From positions 1,240,001 through 1,304,000 of the forward strand of contig CAMRHE010000356.1 of assembly GCA_947044405.1 (NCBI GenBank): a DNA stretch of 64,000 bases, read 5' to 3'. Both the position numbers and the translations under genes were made by a program. Source of the stretch: Leptodactylus fallax (Eukaryota > Chordata > Amphibia > Anura > Leptodactylidae). Numbering within the stretch: the stretch's first letter is position 1; each line of letters opens with the position of its first letter. Below the pieces are notes generated by a model. It was not told the DNA's origin. It did no database searches and saw only the letters and a list, made by a program, of their open reading frames with translations. This document shows, one piece after another, positions 46,552-59,300 of the stretch.

Positions 46552-47420
46552 TGGGGCCGGTTTATTAAGACTGGTGTATCGTACTCCGTAGAACAGGGGC
46601 TGTGGCGCATGTTTGAAAGAAAGACAAGAAAGGGCCTTGTGCTAAATGTGTGCCATAATATCATCATGCCAGAAAACTGGCATCGGGGAATTGATAATAG
46701 GTCCAAGATGGAGTTTAAATTTAAAGGTGTTATGCAGGACTTGAAAACATGGCGGCTTTCTTCTTTTCACGAAGTGACATCATGTCCATTGGTCACATGC
46801 AATGCCACATCCTCATTCCATTAAAATGAATGGAATGCTGCAGCATGGCCATGTGACCAATCGACATGATGCTACACAAACGCTGAAAAAAGAACAGATG
46901 TGAAAAAATTGATACAATGTCCAGTTTTTTCACAGCTGTTTTGCATCCGTGAGGCATCTGTTTTCAAGGATCCTTCAATTCCTATTTTTAGACAGTTAAT
47001 AAAAATTGATTGTCAACAAAACAGACATGTGAATAGTCTGGAGCAAATTTATTAAGACTGGGATATCGTACACCAGTCTTCATAAAATGGCCCAACTGGG
47101 GCAGGGAAAGGGAGATTTATGACAAGGCTATGGCCTCTATTTACAAATCTGTCTGCTCTCCCTGTGCCAGAATGGAAATCTTAGTTAGAAAATGGCGTAG
47201 ATTTCCATTGTAGCTCATGCCAGAAAACTGCTGTGCATTATAATAAATGTGTAGGACCGAGGCAAGGTCTTATTCCCCAACCTGCACCACTCAAGTTCAC
47301 ATAATGTAGCTGGTGAGATGCGGATCGGGGCTTGAGGAAAGAAAGGTCCTTGTGCCAAATGTGCACCTCAATATCATCAATCTACATCCAGTTTTCTGGT
47401 GTAGAAGAAATTTTTAATTT
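46552..47420. repeat. eroded repeat cluster with inner hairpin
   Basis: GGTTTATTAAGACTGGTGTA at 46559 recurs as ATTTATTAAGACTGGGATAT at 47050, and related words occur near 52738. Two further blocks (TGCTAAATGTGTGCCATAAT near 46640, TGCCAAATGTGCACCTCAAT near 47350) recur too. Inside, 46760-46885 is a hairpin: GACATCATGTCCATTGGTCA pairs with TGACCAATCGACATGATG. Boundaries are not resolved. Confidence 0.45.
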
Positions 47421-47738
47421 GCACTAATGTGTTCTAAAAATGGCTATAATGTATTGCAGTACATTGCACAGGGGATCAGCACCAGGCAGACAGGAAAAAA
47501 GTAAAAAAAAAATAAAAAATTAAGTATAAAAAGTAAAAAAAAAAAAAAAACACCTTTTAATTTAAAAAACATGTTAAATGTAAACAAAATAAAGTAAAAA
47601 TGTTAGGTATTCCCATGTGCGTAAGTCCGCACTATTAAAAAATAGCCTTATTTATCCTGTATGGTGAATACCGTAAAAAAAATATATATATACCACAATG
47701 CGCAAATTAATGTATTTTGGTCACCTCCCTTCCCCTCA

Positions 47739-47820
47739 AAAATGAGGCCCCATGTTGCAAAAACACAGCATTTTGTTGCAGGTTTTTAAGTCAAAGCCAG
47801 GAATGGATTGAGCAGAAGGG
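47739..47820. mobile_element. hairpin element family B, half copy B4
   Basis: ATGAGGCCCCATGTTGC, GCATTTTGTTGCAGG and AGTCAAAGCCAGGAATGG follow family B order. The other arm is absent. Confidence 0.6.
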
Positions 47821-47952
47821 AGAAGTCTAAATCAGAAGTGTCCATAATGGGACAACCCCTTTAATGCAATAAATACTGTATGGTTTGGTATCAGTTGAGA
47901 ATTCAACAGATATAAATTGTATATAGAGAACTATTAGTATGATTGCCTTTAA

Positions 47953-48300
47953 TCCCTTAACGACCAAGGATGTAATAGTATGTCATCGGTCGCATGGTGA
48001 TGTATGGAGAGGGCTCAGGAGCACCTGCTGCTTACAGCTGTTAACACTTTAGGTGCCGCAGTTAAACATGACCGCGGCATCTAAAGTGTGCAGGTGCCAC
48101 AGGCGCCGCCATATTTTACCGATCATCGGTTGCCATGACAACTGGGAGCCTATTGAAGGCTCCCATACTTGTCATTGCCATAGTTCTATTACGCGCTGCC
48201 ATAGGCTGCGTGTAATAGAAATGAATGGATTTTACTAGTCACCACAATACATTACTATTGCAGTGCATAGTATGAGCGATCAGAGAGGACAAGTGTTATA
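47953..48300. mobile_element. left part of a TTAA-type element
   Basis: TTAA at 47949-47952 is followed by TCCCTTAACGACCAAGGATG. The internal segment GACCGCGGCATCTAAAG resembles the cassette in 36919-37476 and in 56364-61475. The right end is missing. Confidence 0.55.
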
Positions 48301-49487
48301 TCACTAAGACTTTTTATTTCCCCAAATTGAATAAATTTGGTACTGATGAAAGTGTAGAGTGGTCAGCATTTTCCAAGGCCCCTACTGAAGCACTCTAGCT
48401 CTACATGAACAAATGGACACTTACAGTGCTCTTTGTCATCCTATGTTATATCTGGATTTATGCCACACAATTTATAGTAAAAACCTTATCTCAAAACCTC
48501 ATATACATAAAGGTAGAATTAGAATTCTAAAAACGAAGCCCAACCTCAAATTTTGGTTTACTTGTTTGCAGTCTTCATGTAATAAGATGACATGTAGTTG
48601 ACACAGCCCAACAGTGCAAAGGCATAAAATGCAGTCTGTGGATGAGATGTTCACTTAATATACAGCAGTAAAGCTATAGCAGTACATTTGGTATGCTCAG
48701 ATTGCCATCCCTATGTATGTCACAGTGGTTAAGTGGATTGTGGAGGCTCTTGTTGATGCAGATGATTGCCATACCACTTACATCTTCAGCCTTATGCTTT
48801 CATATGACATGCTTACACAATCACTAGTGTGGGTGAGTAAACAGATAACCTGTCCATACATATTACTGGTAGTGGGTTTAAAGGGTTGTGTCATCAGAGA
48901 CAACCCATCCAAAATGAGAAATTAGCTTGAGCCACGAGTGTAATTTAAAAAACACATGTTCAATAAACAGATTTTATGGGACGATCTGGTTAGATACTGT
49001 ATCTGTAGAGTCTTCAGTAAGCCCAGAATTGTATTTTCTTTTAACTCACACCGCTCCTAAAGTCAGGAGACTCTAACAACCTTGAAATTGCTCAAAAAAT
49101 TGTTCATACTTTCTCTCAATGTGACAAGAATGGATGCTTTGTAACTCTGGAAGCCAGTGCTGTACACTATAGACATAAATATAGTGAGCTTACTCAGTAT
49201 CTATGGAAAGTTCAAATTCCTAAAAGTTATTTGAGATTTTTCAGTTACTGACAAAAAGGGAAATATAACACTGTTGAACAAATTTAGGAAGGTTGCCTAG
49301 TGCATGGGTGACCTATTTTTATCAGTATGTTTATCCGATGTGGTGATGTTAAGGAGGTTATATATTTAATGGACTATCTAAATAGTGATGATTGCAGCTT
49401 ATGTTTTCGCTATGTATGAATGATGAGTGTATAGTCTTAGATCTGGAGCTGGGCACAATCACCACTAAAACACATCTCAATCAAATG
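48301..49487. other. intergenic, nothing recognised
   Basis: AT-rich. A possible TTAA-type left end (AAAGGGTTGTGTCATC) lies near 48880, but no partner was found. No coding support. Confidence 0.4.
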
Positions 49488-50510
49488 CAGTGGCGTAATG
49501 ATTGCGGTTGTGTCAGGGGGTGCCACTGTGACTGAGCCCAGAGTGGTACGGGGCCTGCGGCCAGCTGGAGATGGCGGGGCCACACAGCACCATGATAGCA
49601 GTCAGGCAAAGCCTGGTTCTGCGACCACTATCTCTGCTATACATCTCATTAATGGAAAGGGGCCCGGCATCATGTGATGTATGTACATGCCGTCCAGCCC
49701 CTTTCCAATAGAAGCCTACCCAGGAGAAATGAGTAAAAATAACAAAGACTAATACTCACCTCTCAAGGGCTTCTGAAGGTCCCCAGCATCCTCTTCAGGG
49801 TTCTTCCAGGCTCTGACTTATGTCACGCCGGCGAGTTCCACTTGACCACTGAGGCCCAATCACAGGCCACAGCGGTTACCCCTGGAGCTCATTACATCAG
49901 TCATAGGCCAGAGAGGCCTGAAGAGTATGCTGGAGAGAGCTGAATAAAGCAAGGTTGCACAGGAGAGGTGAGGCAAGGTGAGTATAAGTGTTTATTATTT
50001 TTACACACCTCCCCTAGGCCTCCATTTATTATATTCTGTGGTCTCAGGTACAATAATGGTACCGAAACAAACCAGAGGGCCGAACCACACAAATATTGAA
50101 ATTAATTTCCTGGGGCTCGCCTGTAGCAGTTTGAGGGGAACACTTGGGAGCATTTTATACTGTGTGGGACCCCTGTGGTGAGCCTATTTTTTAAATAACC
50201 TCACAAAAGCACCACAGTCCCTTCAAACAGCTGATCAGAATGGGTTCCGGGTGTTGCAACCCCACTGATCTCTTAGACCCCGCAGATCAGCTGTTTCCCT
50301 GAGAACACAGCTCCCAGTATTGTTTACATTGCGGGCACTGGACTGCTTACTCTTGTGGGCACTATACTTACAGTTGTGGGTACTATATTTGCATCTCTTT
50401 CAAGTATCTAACAAATTGCTGCAGTACCCATAACCACTACTATCAAGAATACATTGCAGGGAGCGGGTAGGGGGCCCCAATCAAAGTTTGTACCGGGGCC
50501 CACAAGACTT
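49488..50510. mobile_element. hAT-like element, CAGTGGCGTAA family, copy 1
   Basis: CAGTGGCGTAATGATTGCGG opens it. GGCCAGCTGGAGATGGCGG, GGAAAGGGGCCCGGCAT and GAGGCCCAATCACAGGCCAC follow in the same order as in 54377-55380. The right end is eroded (a GGGGCCCAC stretch near 50496-50504), so the end coordinate and target duplication are uncertain. Confidence 0.65.
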
Positions 50511-50534
50511 TGATAAGGTGTATATTAATAGTCT

Positions 50535-50563
50535 ATTATTGTTATTATTATTATTATTATTAT
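50535..50563. repeat. (ATT)n microsatellite
   Basis: About nine units of TTA/ATT. Confidence 0.85.
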
Positions 50564-50885
50564 GAATAGTGCCCATTGTAAAAAAAATGCACTACATTTT
50601 CCTTTTAGTCACTACAAGAGGATACCAAAGCACCATGCTAAGTTTTTTGTTTTTTTCCTTGAGTTTTTTTTGTACCTGCTTGGCTATAGCAGCTATGCTC
50701 CCTTGCAACGTCAGGATAGTGATAGCAACTTGTTATTGAATTTGTTAATAATGACTTTTTAACAATGTAATTGGGTAACTTTGGTAGGGATACAGGATTT
50801 CCCTGTTGGTGGCTGATTTATATCGTCTTTTGTTATATACTCAGTGTTTGTACTGTAGCATTCACAATAGCAGTTTCCTTTTTAA

Positions 50886-51371
50886 AGGGGTATTCCCATC
50901 TCAAGGATCCTCTCTAAACTGCTAGTTTATTCTAGTAAATTCAAGAGTATTCCTAAATACATTTCTTTAGAAATGCTGTTTCATTTACCTGGTTCCTTGG
51001 TCCCCGGCCTGTTATCTGATCACAGTGACTCACTGCTCTCTGGAGTGAGGGGTGGGTATAGGGGACAGGGGAAATCTAGTGGGGGGAGACTAATCCAGTG
51101 CCAGAGGTCTGACCCAAAAGCCTAGAGTACTAGAGTCAGTAATGGATGAGGTGAGATTTTCCACATGCATCATGTCATTCAGAAGGTGGAGCATTGGATT
51201 TTATAACTTCAAACTCAATATAGAGTTGTGTCTATATAGCACAACTTATTCAGGTTAGTAGTCTTTGATTGACTGGAGTGTCAACTTTTATTGTACAATG
51301 TTATGCTAACCTAGGGATTGTTCATTTCCTTTTTCATATCTTCTCACTATATGGGTGGAATGGTGAATGAG
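50886..51371. other. left end of a TTAA-type element, then unassigned
   Basis: TTAA at 50882-50885 precedes AAGGGGTATTCCCATC, a TTAA-type left end. No right end was recognised. Confidence 0.4.
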
Positions 51372-51650
51372 CGGTTAGCATTGTAAGCTTTCAGCAATAG
51401 GATCTAGGGTTCAAACTCAATGAAGGGCAACATCTGTATGGAGTTTGCACAGTATGTTCTCTCAATGTTTGTGTGGGATATGTACTGTTAACCAAGTTTT
51501 CTCCCATACTCCAAAAACATACTGATGGGTTACTTTGGAATTTAGTGAGCCTCAATGGGAACAGGTATTGATATGAGTGGTGACAATTTATGTACAGCGC
51601 TGTGGAATATATTAGTATGGATAACATATAAATGAGTAAAAAAAATAAAT
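51372..51650 (+). mobile_element. tRNA-derived SINE, copy 2, diverged
   Basis: GCGGTTAGCATTGTAAGC is A-box-like and GGGTTCAAACTC near 51407-51418 is B-box-like. ACATCTGTATGGAGTTTGC, CCCATACTCCAAAAACATAC and CAGCGCTGTGGAATATATTA follow. It is older than the copy at 35027. Confidence 0.75.
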
Positions 51651-52990
51651 CTTACTGTTTAAATATACTGTCTAAAATGATAGGGAACCTGACAGAATTT
51701 GGGACACCAAACCACCACCACATCCTCATAGACTAGTGGTTTAGAGTCTCAACATGCTTTTAGTACACCTGTCTGCCCTGGGAGTCTTTTGAAAAAAAAG
51801 CCCTAATACTTACCTAAAGATGACGCAGATGTAGTCATCGAAAATGTCTCTGGGGCGTTGCATGCCATACACATATCTCAATGAAATGGAGGCATTACAC
51901 CTTGACTTTACTGCACATGCACTGTTTGGATGCATATGTAGTAAAGTGAAGGTGTACTGCTGCAGCTTTGTTGAAGAAATGCACATTAATTAATTAATTT
52001 CTCTTCTAAAATTCTTCTAGCAAATCAATTTTACCATGTCTCTAGAAAACAATAAGAAAAATATTATCTACTAAGTCTCTAAAATGTAAAGCACTTAGAT
52101 TATTTACAACTCATGAACCAAGTAAACTGATTCTATTTCTAAATGGAACCAGGGGAACTGGTGAAGCATAATGGGAGATCAGTAACAGCTTGGAGATCCG
52201 TGGTAGCAAACTCTTGACCTAAATAATAGTAGTGCCGTGTTATTTTGCAGAATATTTGCTTTTTTGTCTTTGCTTAATATATCACAGCATCATGCAAGAG
52301 AAAAAGAGATCCTCTAAGACTTGCAGAAAATTGTGTTGTGGGGAAATAAAAAGACATCAATTAAAAGCATGCAAGAATAAAAGCTCATTATGTGCGATTC
52401 AGACTGTGCTTTGTATAGAAATGGATCAGAGCGTTGAATAGATTACCACTGATTGCCGCTTTTACATATAATAGACTTTTTCCCATAAGTAATCATTAAC
52501 AATTGTAATAGATGAATTAAAGCAGCTTCAAATTTTCCCTCACCATAAAATGAATATTACATTTTAGTATGTTGTTTCTTAGGGCATAAAATATTTCTCA
52601 TATGGAGTAGTGCAGTTTGCAGATAAACGTCTGTCAATAATATCAAACAAGCTATGAGGAATGAAATTTGGACACAATGGCTCACTCCTCATATTATGCT
52701 GATTCTCTGTACACCACAGATAAAGTATGCAAATAAAGGGAAATTTATCAAGAGTGGTTTACATATACCAGTCATGATTTGCTGTGCACTAGATATGTGC
52801 CTATTTCTATAACTGTGCATACTACGCTTAATGAATTTGTCCACACACCAAAACGCTAGATGCTGGTGTAAATCTGAACTCTCATTTATACCAACTTCTG
52901 GATTTGTTGTGTTGTAGGAGGTCAAGCCCCCTCTCACTAAGCCCCATCTACACCCACTTTTCAGAAAAGTGGCAATGGTGGTGTAAAATG
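51651..52990. other. intergenic with repeat fragments
   Basis: AGGGAACCTGACAGAATTTG near 51682 resembles the left end of element 26525. GGAAATTTATCAAGAGTGG near 52740 resembles the 46552 cluster. The middle part (52000-52690) is unassigned. Confidence 0.4.
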
Positions 52991-52994
52991 TTAA

Positions 52995-53387
52995 AGGACT
53001 ATCCAGGCAATAATAAAGCATACTAGTGCATTCCCTGCGCTGGTTTAGATTTATTATTGATAAACACCCCAGGATTGAACTTCATTGCTTTTGTGGAGGG
53101 CTGTGGAAGGGGGGGGGGAGAGACCAGAACTCTGAATTTCTGTCTCCCCTGCAGCCGTTTTGACTCTGGGTCGCATGACTGACTCAATTCTACTCAATGG
53201 GGCTGCAGCCCTAGTCTATGGGAGTTGGTGACATCACAGACTTGGTAGTGCTACAGGAGAGACAGAAGAATGAGAGTTACGGCCTCCTCCACAGCCCTAC
53301 ACAATAATGGTCAGGGATGTACATTAATAATAAAGCTTAATCAGTGCAAGGAATGTGGTAAGCTTTATTACTCCCCGGATAGCCCCT
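52995..53387. mobile_element. palindromic TTAA element, complete
   Basis: TTAA at 52991-52994 and 53388-53391 flank AGGACTATCCAGGCAATAAT at the left and ACTCCCCGGATAGCCCCT at the right. Further arm words (GCATACTAGTGCATTCC, GGAATGTGGTAAGC) also pair. The central part is itself nearly palindromic (CAATTCTACTCAATGGGGCT). 393 bp, non-coding. Confidence 0.85.
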
Positions 53388-53391
53388 TTAA

Positions 53392-54253
53392 AGTCAAAAA
53401 CACACAAATATTTGTAACTATTTAATGCCATGGTTCTGGGGTAGGGGTCTTACTACATTCAGTTATATGTGATGATTAAATTACCCTGCATTATACATTT
53501 AGTTATAGCTGTAGCAATAGAAAAGATGTTACAATCAGAATATAAATGGAATCTTCAGATGCTGAATGTCGTGTGACACGTAATACTGAAATTATCATTC
53601 CATGTCAGCTACATATCAAGATCCAAAGGTTTATGTCATTAATTCAGTGGGCCACACTATAGAATAGCTCTGGGACTCAGGACGTATTGTCAGAAAATAC
53701 TTTCTCAGGGGTCTTTGTGATTTGCCAGGTCTGTGAGGAAAGCCTTTGAATCAGATGAAAGTTCCTGTTCCTTTGACTGCGCAGATATTCTCAGTGACAG
53801 AGGGGACACTCACATCCATTTTTTTCTGATTTACACTGTGTCCTTTTAGTTAGCACAATCTGACCTATTTTCCTTTTCTATCCCAAGCATTCTTTTATAG
53901 ATAGTTGGTCATGTTCATGCTCTTCTGTATTTCCCTTGATGGCTCAACTGCTGTGATGTAAGGTCCAGTAGAACAAGACCATTAATTGTGTGATCTGAAA
54001 GGGCTGCTAGGTAATGTCACAGCTGGTAATTCCAATGTATTCTTAGAATCAAATTACTCTGGTGTAGATTCAGCATCATTCCATGTTAAGAAAAATAACC
54101 AACACCAAAGTGAACTAGTGGAACGTGCACATTCTAGTATCCGTTTCCTCTAAACACTAATGAAACTGTTTAACCACTAAGGATAACAAATTAATGGGGC
54201 TGAGAAACATGGCTGGCTTCTTTCAAAAACAGCACCACACCATTCCATAGATT
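53392..54253. other. intergenic with possible enhancer-like stretch
   Basis: 53600-53850 is non-repetitive with no frame and might be conserved. Nothing else recognised. Confidence 0.35.
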
Positions 54254-54376
54254 CAGGATCGGACTGGCCCACCGGGGAACCGGTGAATCCACCGGTGGGC
54301 CCCGAGCCCCGACTATTAGTCCTCATGTCATGGGGGGCCCAATCGGGATCTTGACCATCCCGATCGGGCCCCTGAC
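54254..54376. mobile_element. hAT-like end fragment
   Basis: CAGGATCGGACTGGCCCACC is the same kind of left end as at 5915. Its hairpin GGGAACCGGTGAATCCACCG follows, then the copy is cut by another element at 54377. Confidence 0.55.
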
Positions 54377-55380
54377 CAGTGGCGTAACGATCGCGGTCGC
54401 AGGGGGTGCGACCGCGACCGGGCTCGGCGGGTATGGTGCCCGTGGCCAGCTGGAGATGACCGGGGCCCCGGACCACTATGATAGCGGTCGGGGAAAGCCT
54501 GGTTCCCCGACCGCTATACATACTGTTATTGGAAAGGGGCCCTGGCATATTGCAGGCCCCTTTCCAATAGATGGCAGGGCAGGGCACCCAGGGGAGGTGA
54601 CTGAAAATAATAAATACATATTCTCACCTCTCCTGGGCACAGCGTTCTCTCCAGCGCTCTTCCGTCATGTGACTGAGGCCTGTGATTAGGCCCCAGCGGT
54701 CACATGAGGTGCGGCCGCGTAATGACGTCAGTGCGCCCCCACGTGACCGCTGAGGCCCAATCACAGGCCTCAGCAGCGACGTCGGAAAAGGGCCTGAAGA
54801 CGACAGGATGGAGGATGCCAAGGAAAGGTAAGTCAAGGTGAGTATGAGTGTTTGTTATTTTTAATCACTTCCCCTGGGCCTCCGATTATTATACTCTGGG
54901 GTCTGAGGAGACCCCAGAGTATAGTAATAGCACCGGAGGGGGGGGCTATTGGGCGCATATAATACTGTTTGGGGACCACTGTGGAGCTTATAATACTGCG
55001 TGGGGGCCACTGTGGGGCTTATAATACTGGGTGGGGGCCACTGTAGAGCTTATAATACTGGGTGGGGGCCACTGCAGTTCTGTTGTTTTCTTCCAGCTGA
55101 AGTTCCCCCTGCACATGACTACCTGTGACGTCATGTGAACCCTGATGCCAATCAGTGGCCTAAGGGAAGGGACCTGGGACGTCACAGCCAGTGAGGAATT
55201 CCGGCAAAAGAAGACAGCGGAGCTGCAGGACTGGACCGTGCTGGGAGGACACCGGAGCACCGGAGACAGGTGAGTATGTTTAGTATGTTTTTTTTTTTTT
55301 TGGGGGGGGGGGGATTCACCTCCCCCGGACTAATTATAAAAAAGAAAAAAAATTATACTGGACAACCTCTTTAAAGTGTG
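54377..55380. mobile_element. hAT-like element, CAGTGGCGTAA family, copy 2
   Basis: CAGTGGCGTAACGATCGCGG opens it and the interior follows the order of 49488-50510. It carries the cassette with TGACGTCA (54723-54730 area), CCACGTGACC and GCCCAATCACAGGCC, and a short GGGGCCACTGTGGAGCTTAT minisatellite (54945-55075). The downstream part (55080-55380) has a second CCAAT/CRE block and ends in a TTAA-type right end (GACAACCTCTTTAA), so two elements are probably merged here. Confidence 0.6.
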
Positions 55381-55411
55381 GCGCATTAGGTGGGCCCTGG
55401 GGGTATATTAA

Positions 55412-55823
55412 AGGGGTTGTCCAGGCATAATTTGTTATGGTTTATCCTCAGGATAGGCCATAGATACCTGATCTGTAGGGGACTGACCCCGGACCGATCA
55501 GCTGTACGGAGCCACTTCTGATGCCCGTACTGTACACAATACAAGGCCAGAAGCAGAAAGCTCTGTCCACTGTCTAGGGGCTGGGCACCTTCTACTGTAT
55601 CTCAGCACTTATTGAAGTCAGTAGGAGCTGAGCTGCAGTGAAGGCGCCGGGCTGCTATACAGCGGATGGAGCTTTCTGCTTCCGGCCTTGTGTTGTGTAC
55701 AGAAAGGGCTCCGGAAGTGGCTCCGAACAGCTGATGGGGCCGTGTGTCAGCCCCCTACCGATCAGGTATTTATGGCCTATTCTGAGCATAGGCCATAAAA
55801 AAGATTAACCTTGAACAACCCCT
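55412..55823. mobile_element. palindromic TTAA element, complete
   Basis: TTAA at 55408-55411 and 55824-55827. AGGGGTTGTCCAGGC at the left pairs with CCTTGAACAACCCCT at the right. CTGACCCCGGACCGATCAGC pairs with CCCCCTACCGATCAGG, and ACGGAGCCACTTCTG pairs with CCGGAAGTGGCTCCGAAC. 412 bp, non-coding. AGGGG ends at TTAA resemble Kolobok/T2-type MITEs known from Xenopus. Confidence 0.85.
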
Positions 55824-55827
55824 TTAA

Positions 55828-56001
55828 TATGCCCAACACAGTTTAATGTCCCCCCCCACAGGATGTTAGCCCCCATCACTGTTTCCACACAATATAATGA
55901 CCCCATCACTGTTCCCCATACAGTATGGGGGACCAGTGAAGAGGCCACTATGTGGGAGAACCAGTGAAGTGACCATAGAAAAATTTGGTCCAGACAACCC
56001 C
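55828..56001. mobile_element. right end fragment of another TTAA element
   Basis: Ends TCCAGACAACCCC just before TTAA at 56002-56005. Earlier bases show a short CCCCATCACTGTT repeat. No matching left end was found. Confidence 0.5.
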
Positions 56002-56005
56002 TTAA

Positions 56006-56359
56006 AAGAGGTTGTCAATAAACTGGAGGGACCACTGTGGCAGCCGCCAGGGAGGTGTAAAAATAAGAAAATTTTTTAAAAAAGCATACTCACCTGTCCC
56101 CAGCACCCCGTTGTCCCCTGCCTGTGTCTGTTCGGTCTCATGGCAGCGCCTCATTTCTGGAAATCCTGTACCTAATTGGTTTTAGCGGTCACATGAGGTG
56201 CAGGACTCCCAGTAAGGAGTCGCCGGCATGAGACTGAATGGACACTGGCAGCGGACAACGGAGCGCCAGGGACAGGTGAGTATGCTTTTTAATTTACTTA
56301 TTTTTTACTTTACACATCCCGCCAGCTACATGGGTTGCTCCAATTCCTGGACAACCTCT
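56006..56359. mobile_element. TTAA element sharing both borders with neighbours
   Basis: AAGAGGTTGTCAATAAACTGG at the left pairs with TCCTGGACAACCTCT at the right. TTAA at 56002-56005 is shared with the fragment on its left, and TTAA at 56360-56363 with the 5.1-kb element on its right. It contains a CCTAATTGG and GGTCACATGAGG cassette. Confidence 0.8.
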
Positions 56360-56363
56360 TTAA

Positions 56364-59300
56364 CCCCTTCAAGACCGAGCCCAAAAATGCGTTAAGGACC
56401 AGGCCTCGTTTTTCAAAACTGACATGAGTCACTTTATATGGCAATAACTTTGAGACGACTTAACTTACACAAGTGATTTTGAGATTGTTTTTTCGTGACA
56501 CATTGTACTTCATGTTAGTGGTAAACACTAATGAATATTTTTGTATTTATTTATAAAAAAAATAGGAAATTTGATGGAAATTTGGAAAAAAAAAAATCGC
56601 AATTTTCAAAATGTGAAATGCTCTGCTTTTCAGATAGATAGTCATACCATCCAAATACATTAATACATATTATCTACCATATCTCTGCTATATATCGGCA
56701 TCATCTTTTAATCGTCCTGTAATTTATTTTGGATGTTAGAAGGCTTACAAGTGTAACAGCGATTTTCCAGATTTACAAGAAAATTTCCCAAACTAATTTT
56801 TTAGAGACCACTTCAGTTCTGAAGAGGATTATAATGGCCTATATATTAGAAACCCCCATAAATGACCCCATTTTCAAAACTGCACCCCTCAAATAATTCA
56901 AAATAACATTTGGGAAGTTTGTTAACCCTTTAAGCATTTCACTGGAATTAAAACAATATGGAGGTGAAATTTAGACATTAAATTTTTTCCCACTAATTCC
57001 TTAATTTAGCCCTAAAATTAACACATTCAAAAAGGGTTAAAGGAGAAAATGCATCTCACAGTTTGTTATGCAATTTCTCCCGAGCACGGAAATACCCCAC
57101 AAGTGGGTGTAAACTGATGTTTGGGCGAATGGCAGCGCACGGAAGGGAAGGAGTGACACTGGGCGTCTGAAAAGCAGATTTTGCTGGAATAGTTTTCAGG
57201 TGCCATGTCTCATTTGCAAAGCCCCTAGAGTACCAATACAAAGGAAAACCCCAAAAAGTTACCCCATTTTGGAAACTACACCCCTCACAGAATTCATCAA
57301 GGGGTATAGTGAGCATTTTGACCTTACAGCCGTTTCACAGATTTTACTAACACTGGGATGTATAAATGAAAAATTACTAAAATGTCACTTTATCCCCAAA
57401 GTTTTCATTTTCACAAGGGGTTAAAGGAGAAAAAGCACCCCACAGTTTGCAAAACAATTGCTCCTGAACACGGCAATACCCCATATGTGGTCGTAATCTG
57501 CTGTATGGGTACATGGCAGGGCTCAGAATGGAAAGAGTGCTATTTGGCTTTTGGAGGGCAGATTTTGCTGGAATAGTTTTCAGGTACCATGTCGCATTTG
57601 CAGAGCCCCCAAACTACCAATACAGTGGAAGCCCCCTAAAAGTGATCCCATTTTGGAAACTACACCCCTCACAGAACATATCAAGGGGTATAGTGAGCAT
57701 TTTGACCCTACAGCTGTTTCGCAAATTTTATTAACATTGGGACATTAAAATGAAAAATTACTTTTTTTCCAATAAACAGTCAATTTAGCCCCAAATTTTT
57801 CAATTTCACAAGAGGAAAAAAGGAGAAAAAGCTCCCCAAAGTTCGTTACACAATTTCTCCTGAACACAGAAATGCCCCATATGTGGTTGTAATCTGCTGC
57901 ATAGGTACATGGCAGGGCTCAAAATGGAAAGAGCGCTATTTAGCTTTTGGAGGGCAGATTTTGCTGGAATAGTTTTCGGGTGCCATGTCGCATTTGCAGA
58001 GCCCCTAAAGTACCAATACAATACAAACCCCCAAAAAGTGACCCCATTTTGAAAACTACACCCCTCATAGAATTTATCTAGGGGTATAGTGAGCATTTTG
58101 ACCTCACAGCTGTTTCACAGATTTTATCATCATTGGGACGTAAAAATGTAAAATTACGTTTTTCCAATAAACCGTCCATTTAGCGACATATTTTTAATTT
58201 TTGCAAGTGGTTAAAGAAGAAAAAAACACCCCACAGTTTGTTACACAATTTCTTCTGAACACAGAAATGCCCCATATGTGGTTGTAATCTGCTGTATGGG
58301 TACATGGTGGGGCTCAGAATGGAAAGAGCGCTGTTTGGCTTTTGGAGGGCAGATGTGGCTGGAATAGTTTTCAGGTGCCATGTCGCATTTGCAGAGCCCC
58401 TAAAGTACCAGTACAATGGAAACCCCCTAAAAGTGACCCCATTTTAGAAACTACACCCCTCAAGGAATGTATCAAGGGATATTATGATTTTCAGCCTAAA
58501 AATGCTTCCCAAAAATTAATGTACAAAGTGAAAATTAAAGTTTTTAAAGAAATATCCAATTTCAGTGCCTAATACGTTGCGGCCACTTTGTGGCATCAGA
58601 GACATGCACTCCTAAAACTATTAAGTGGGCTATCCCGGGGACAAAAAAATTAAATATGTGGGTATAAACTGCTGCTTGGGCACACAGCAGGGCTCAGAAG
58701 GGAAGGAGCACTGTGTTTTTTTAGCTTTTGGAGTACTTTCTCGTCGCCATGTTGTTTTTGCAGAGCCCTGGAGGTGCCAGTAAATTGGAATTCCCCAAGA
58801 AGTGACCCCCACTTTGTAGGGGCAATTTTAGGGTCTCTGCAAATGTGACATGGCGTCCAAAAAAACAACAATCTAAATATGCGCTCCAAAAACACATAGC
58901 ACTCCTTCACATCTGCCCCCTGCTGTGTGCCCAAATGACAGTTTATGCCCACATGTATGACACTGGTGTGCCCAGGATAACGTACTTAACAATGCCATAT
59001 GTGGGTATAAACTGCTGTTTGGGCACAGCCGGGCACAGAAGGGAAGGAGTGCTATTTTGATTTTTAGAGCACAGTTTGCTTTTTGGACACCATGCCACTT
59101 TTGCAGAGCCCATGAATTGCCAGTAAAGTGGAATCCGCAGACATGTCACCCCATTTTGGAAACTATACCCTTCAAGGGATTTATCAAGTGGGGTAGTGAG
59201 CATTGTTAACCCTTAAGTGTTGCATTCTTTTAATTTCCAGAAATGAATGCGCAGCTGATAATGAAAAGTTAAAAATGAAATTTTTCTATAGATACGCCAT

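Noticed and set aside
46456..46824. 122-codon open frame
   Set aside because: Covers an eroded repeat and hairpin; the text changes character at the repeat border.
54177..54836. Arg/Gly/Pro-rich open frames on both strands
   Set aside because: Product of GC-rich palindromic transposon interior; frames are open in both directions.
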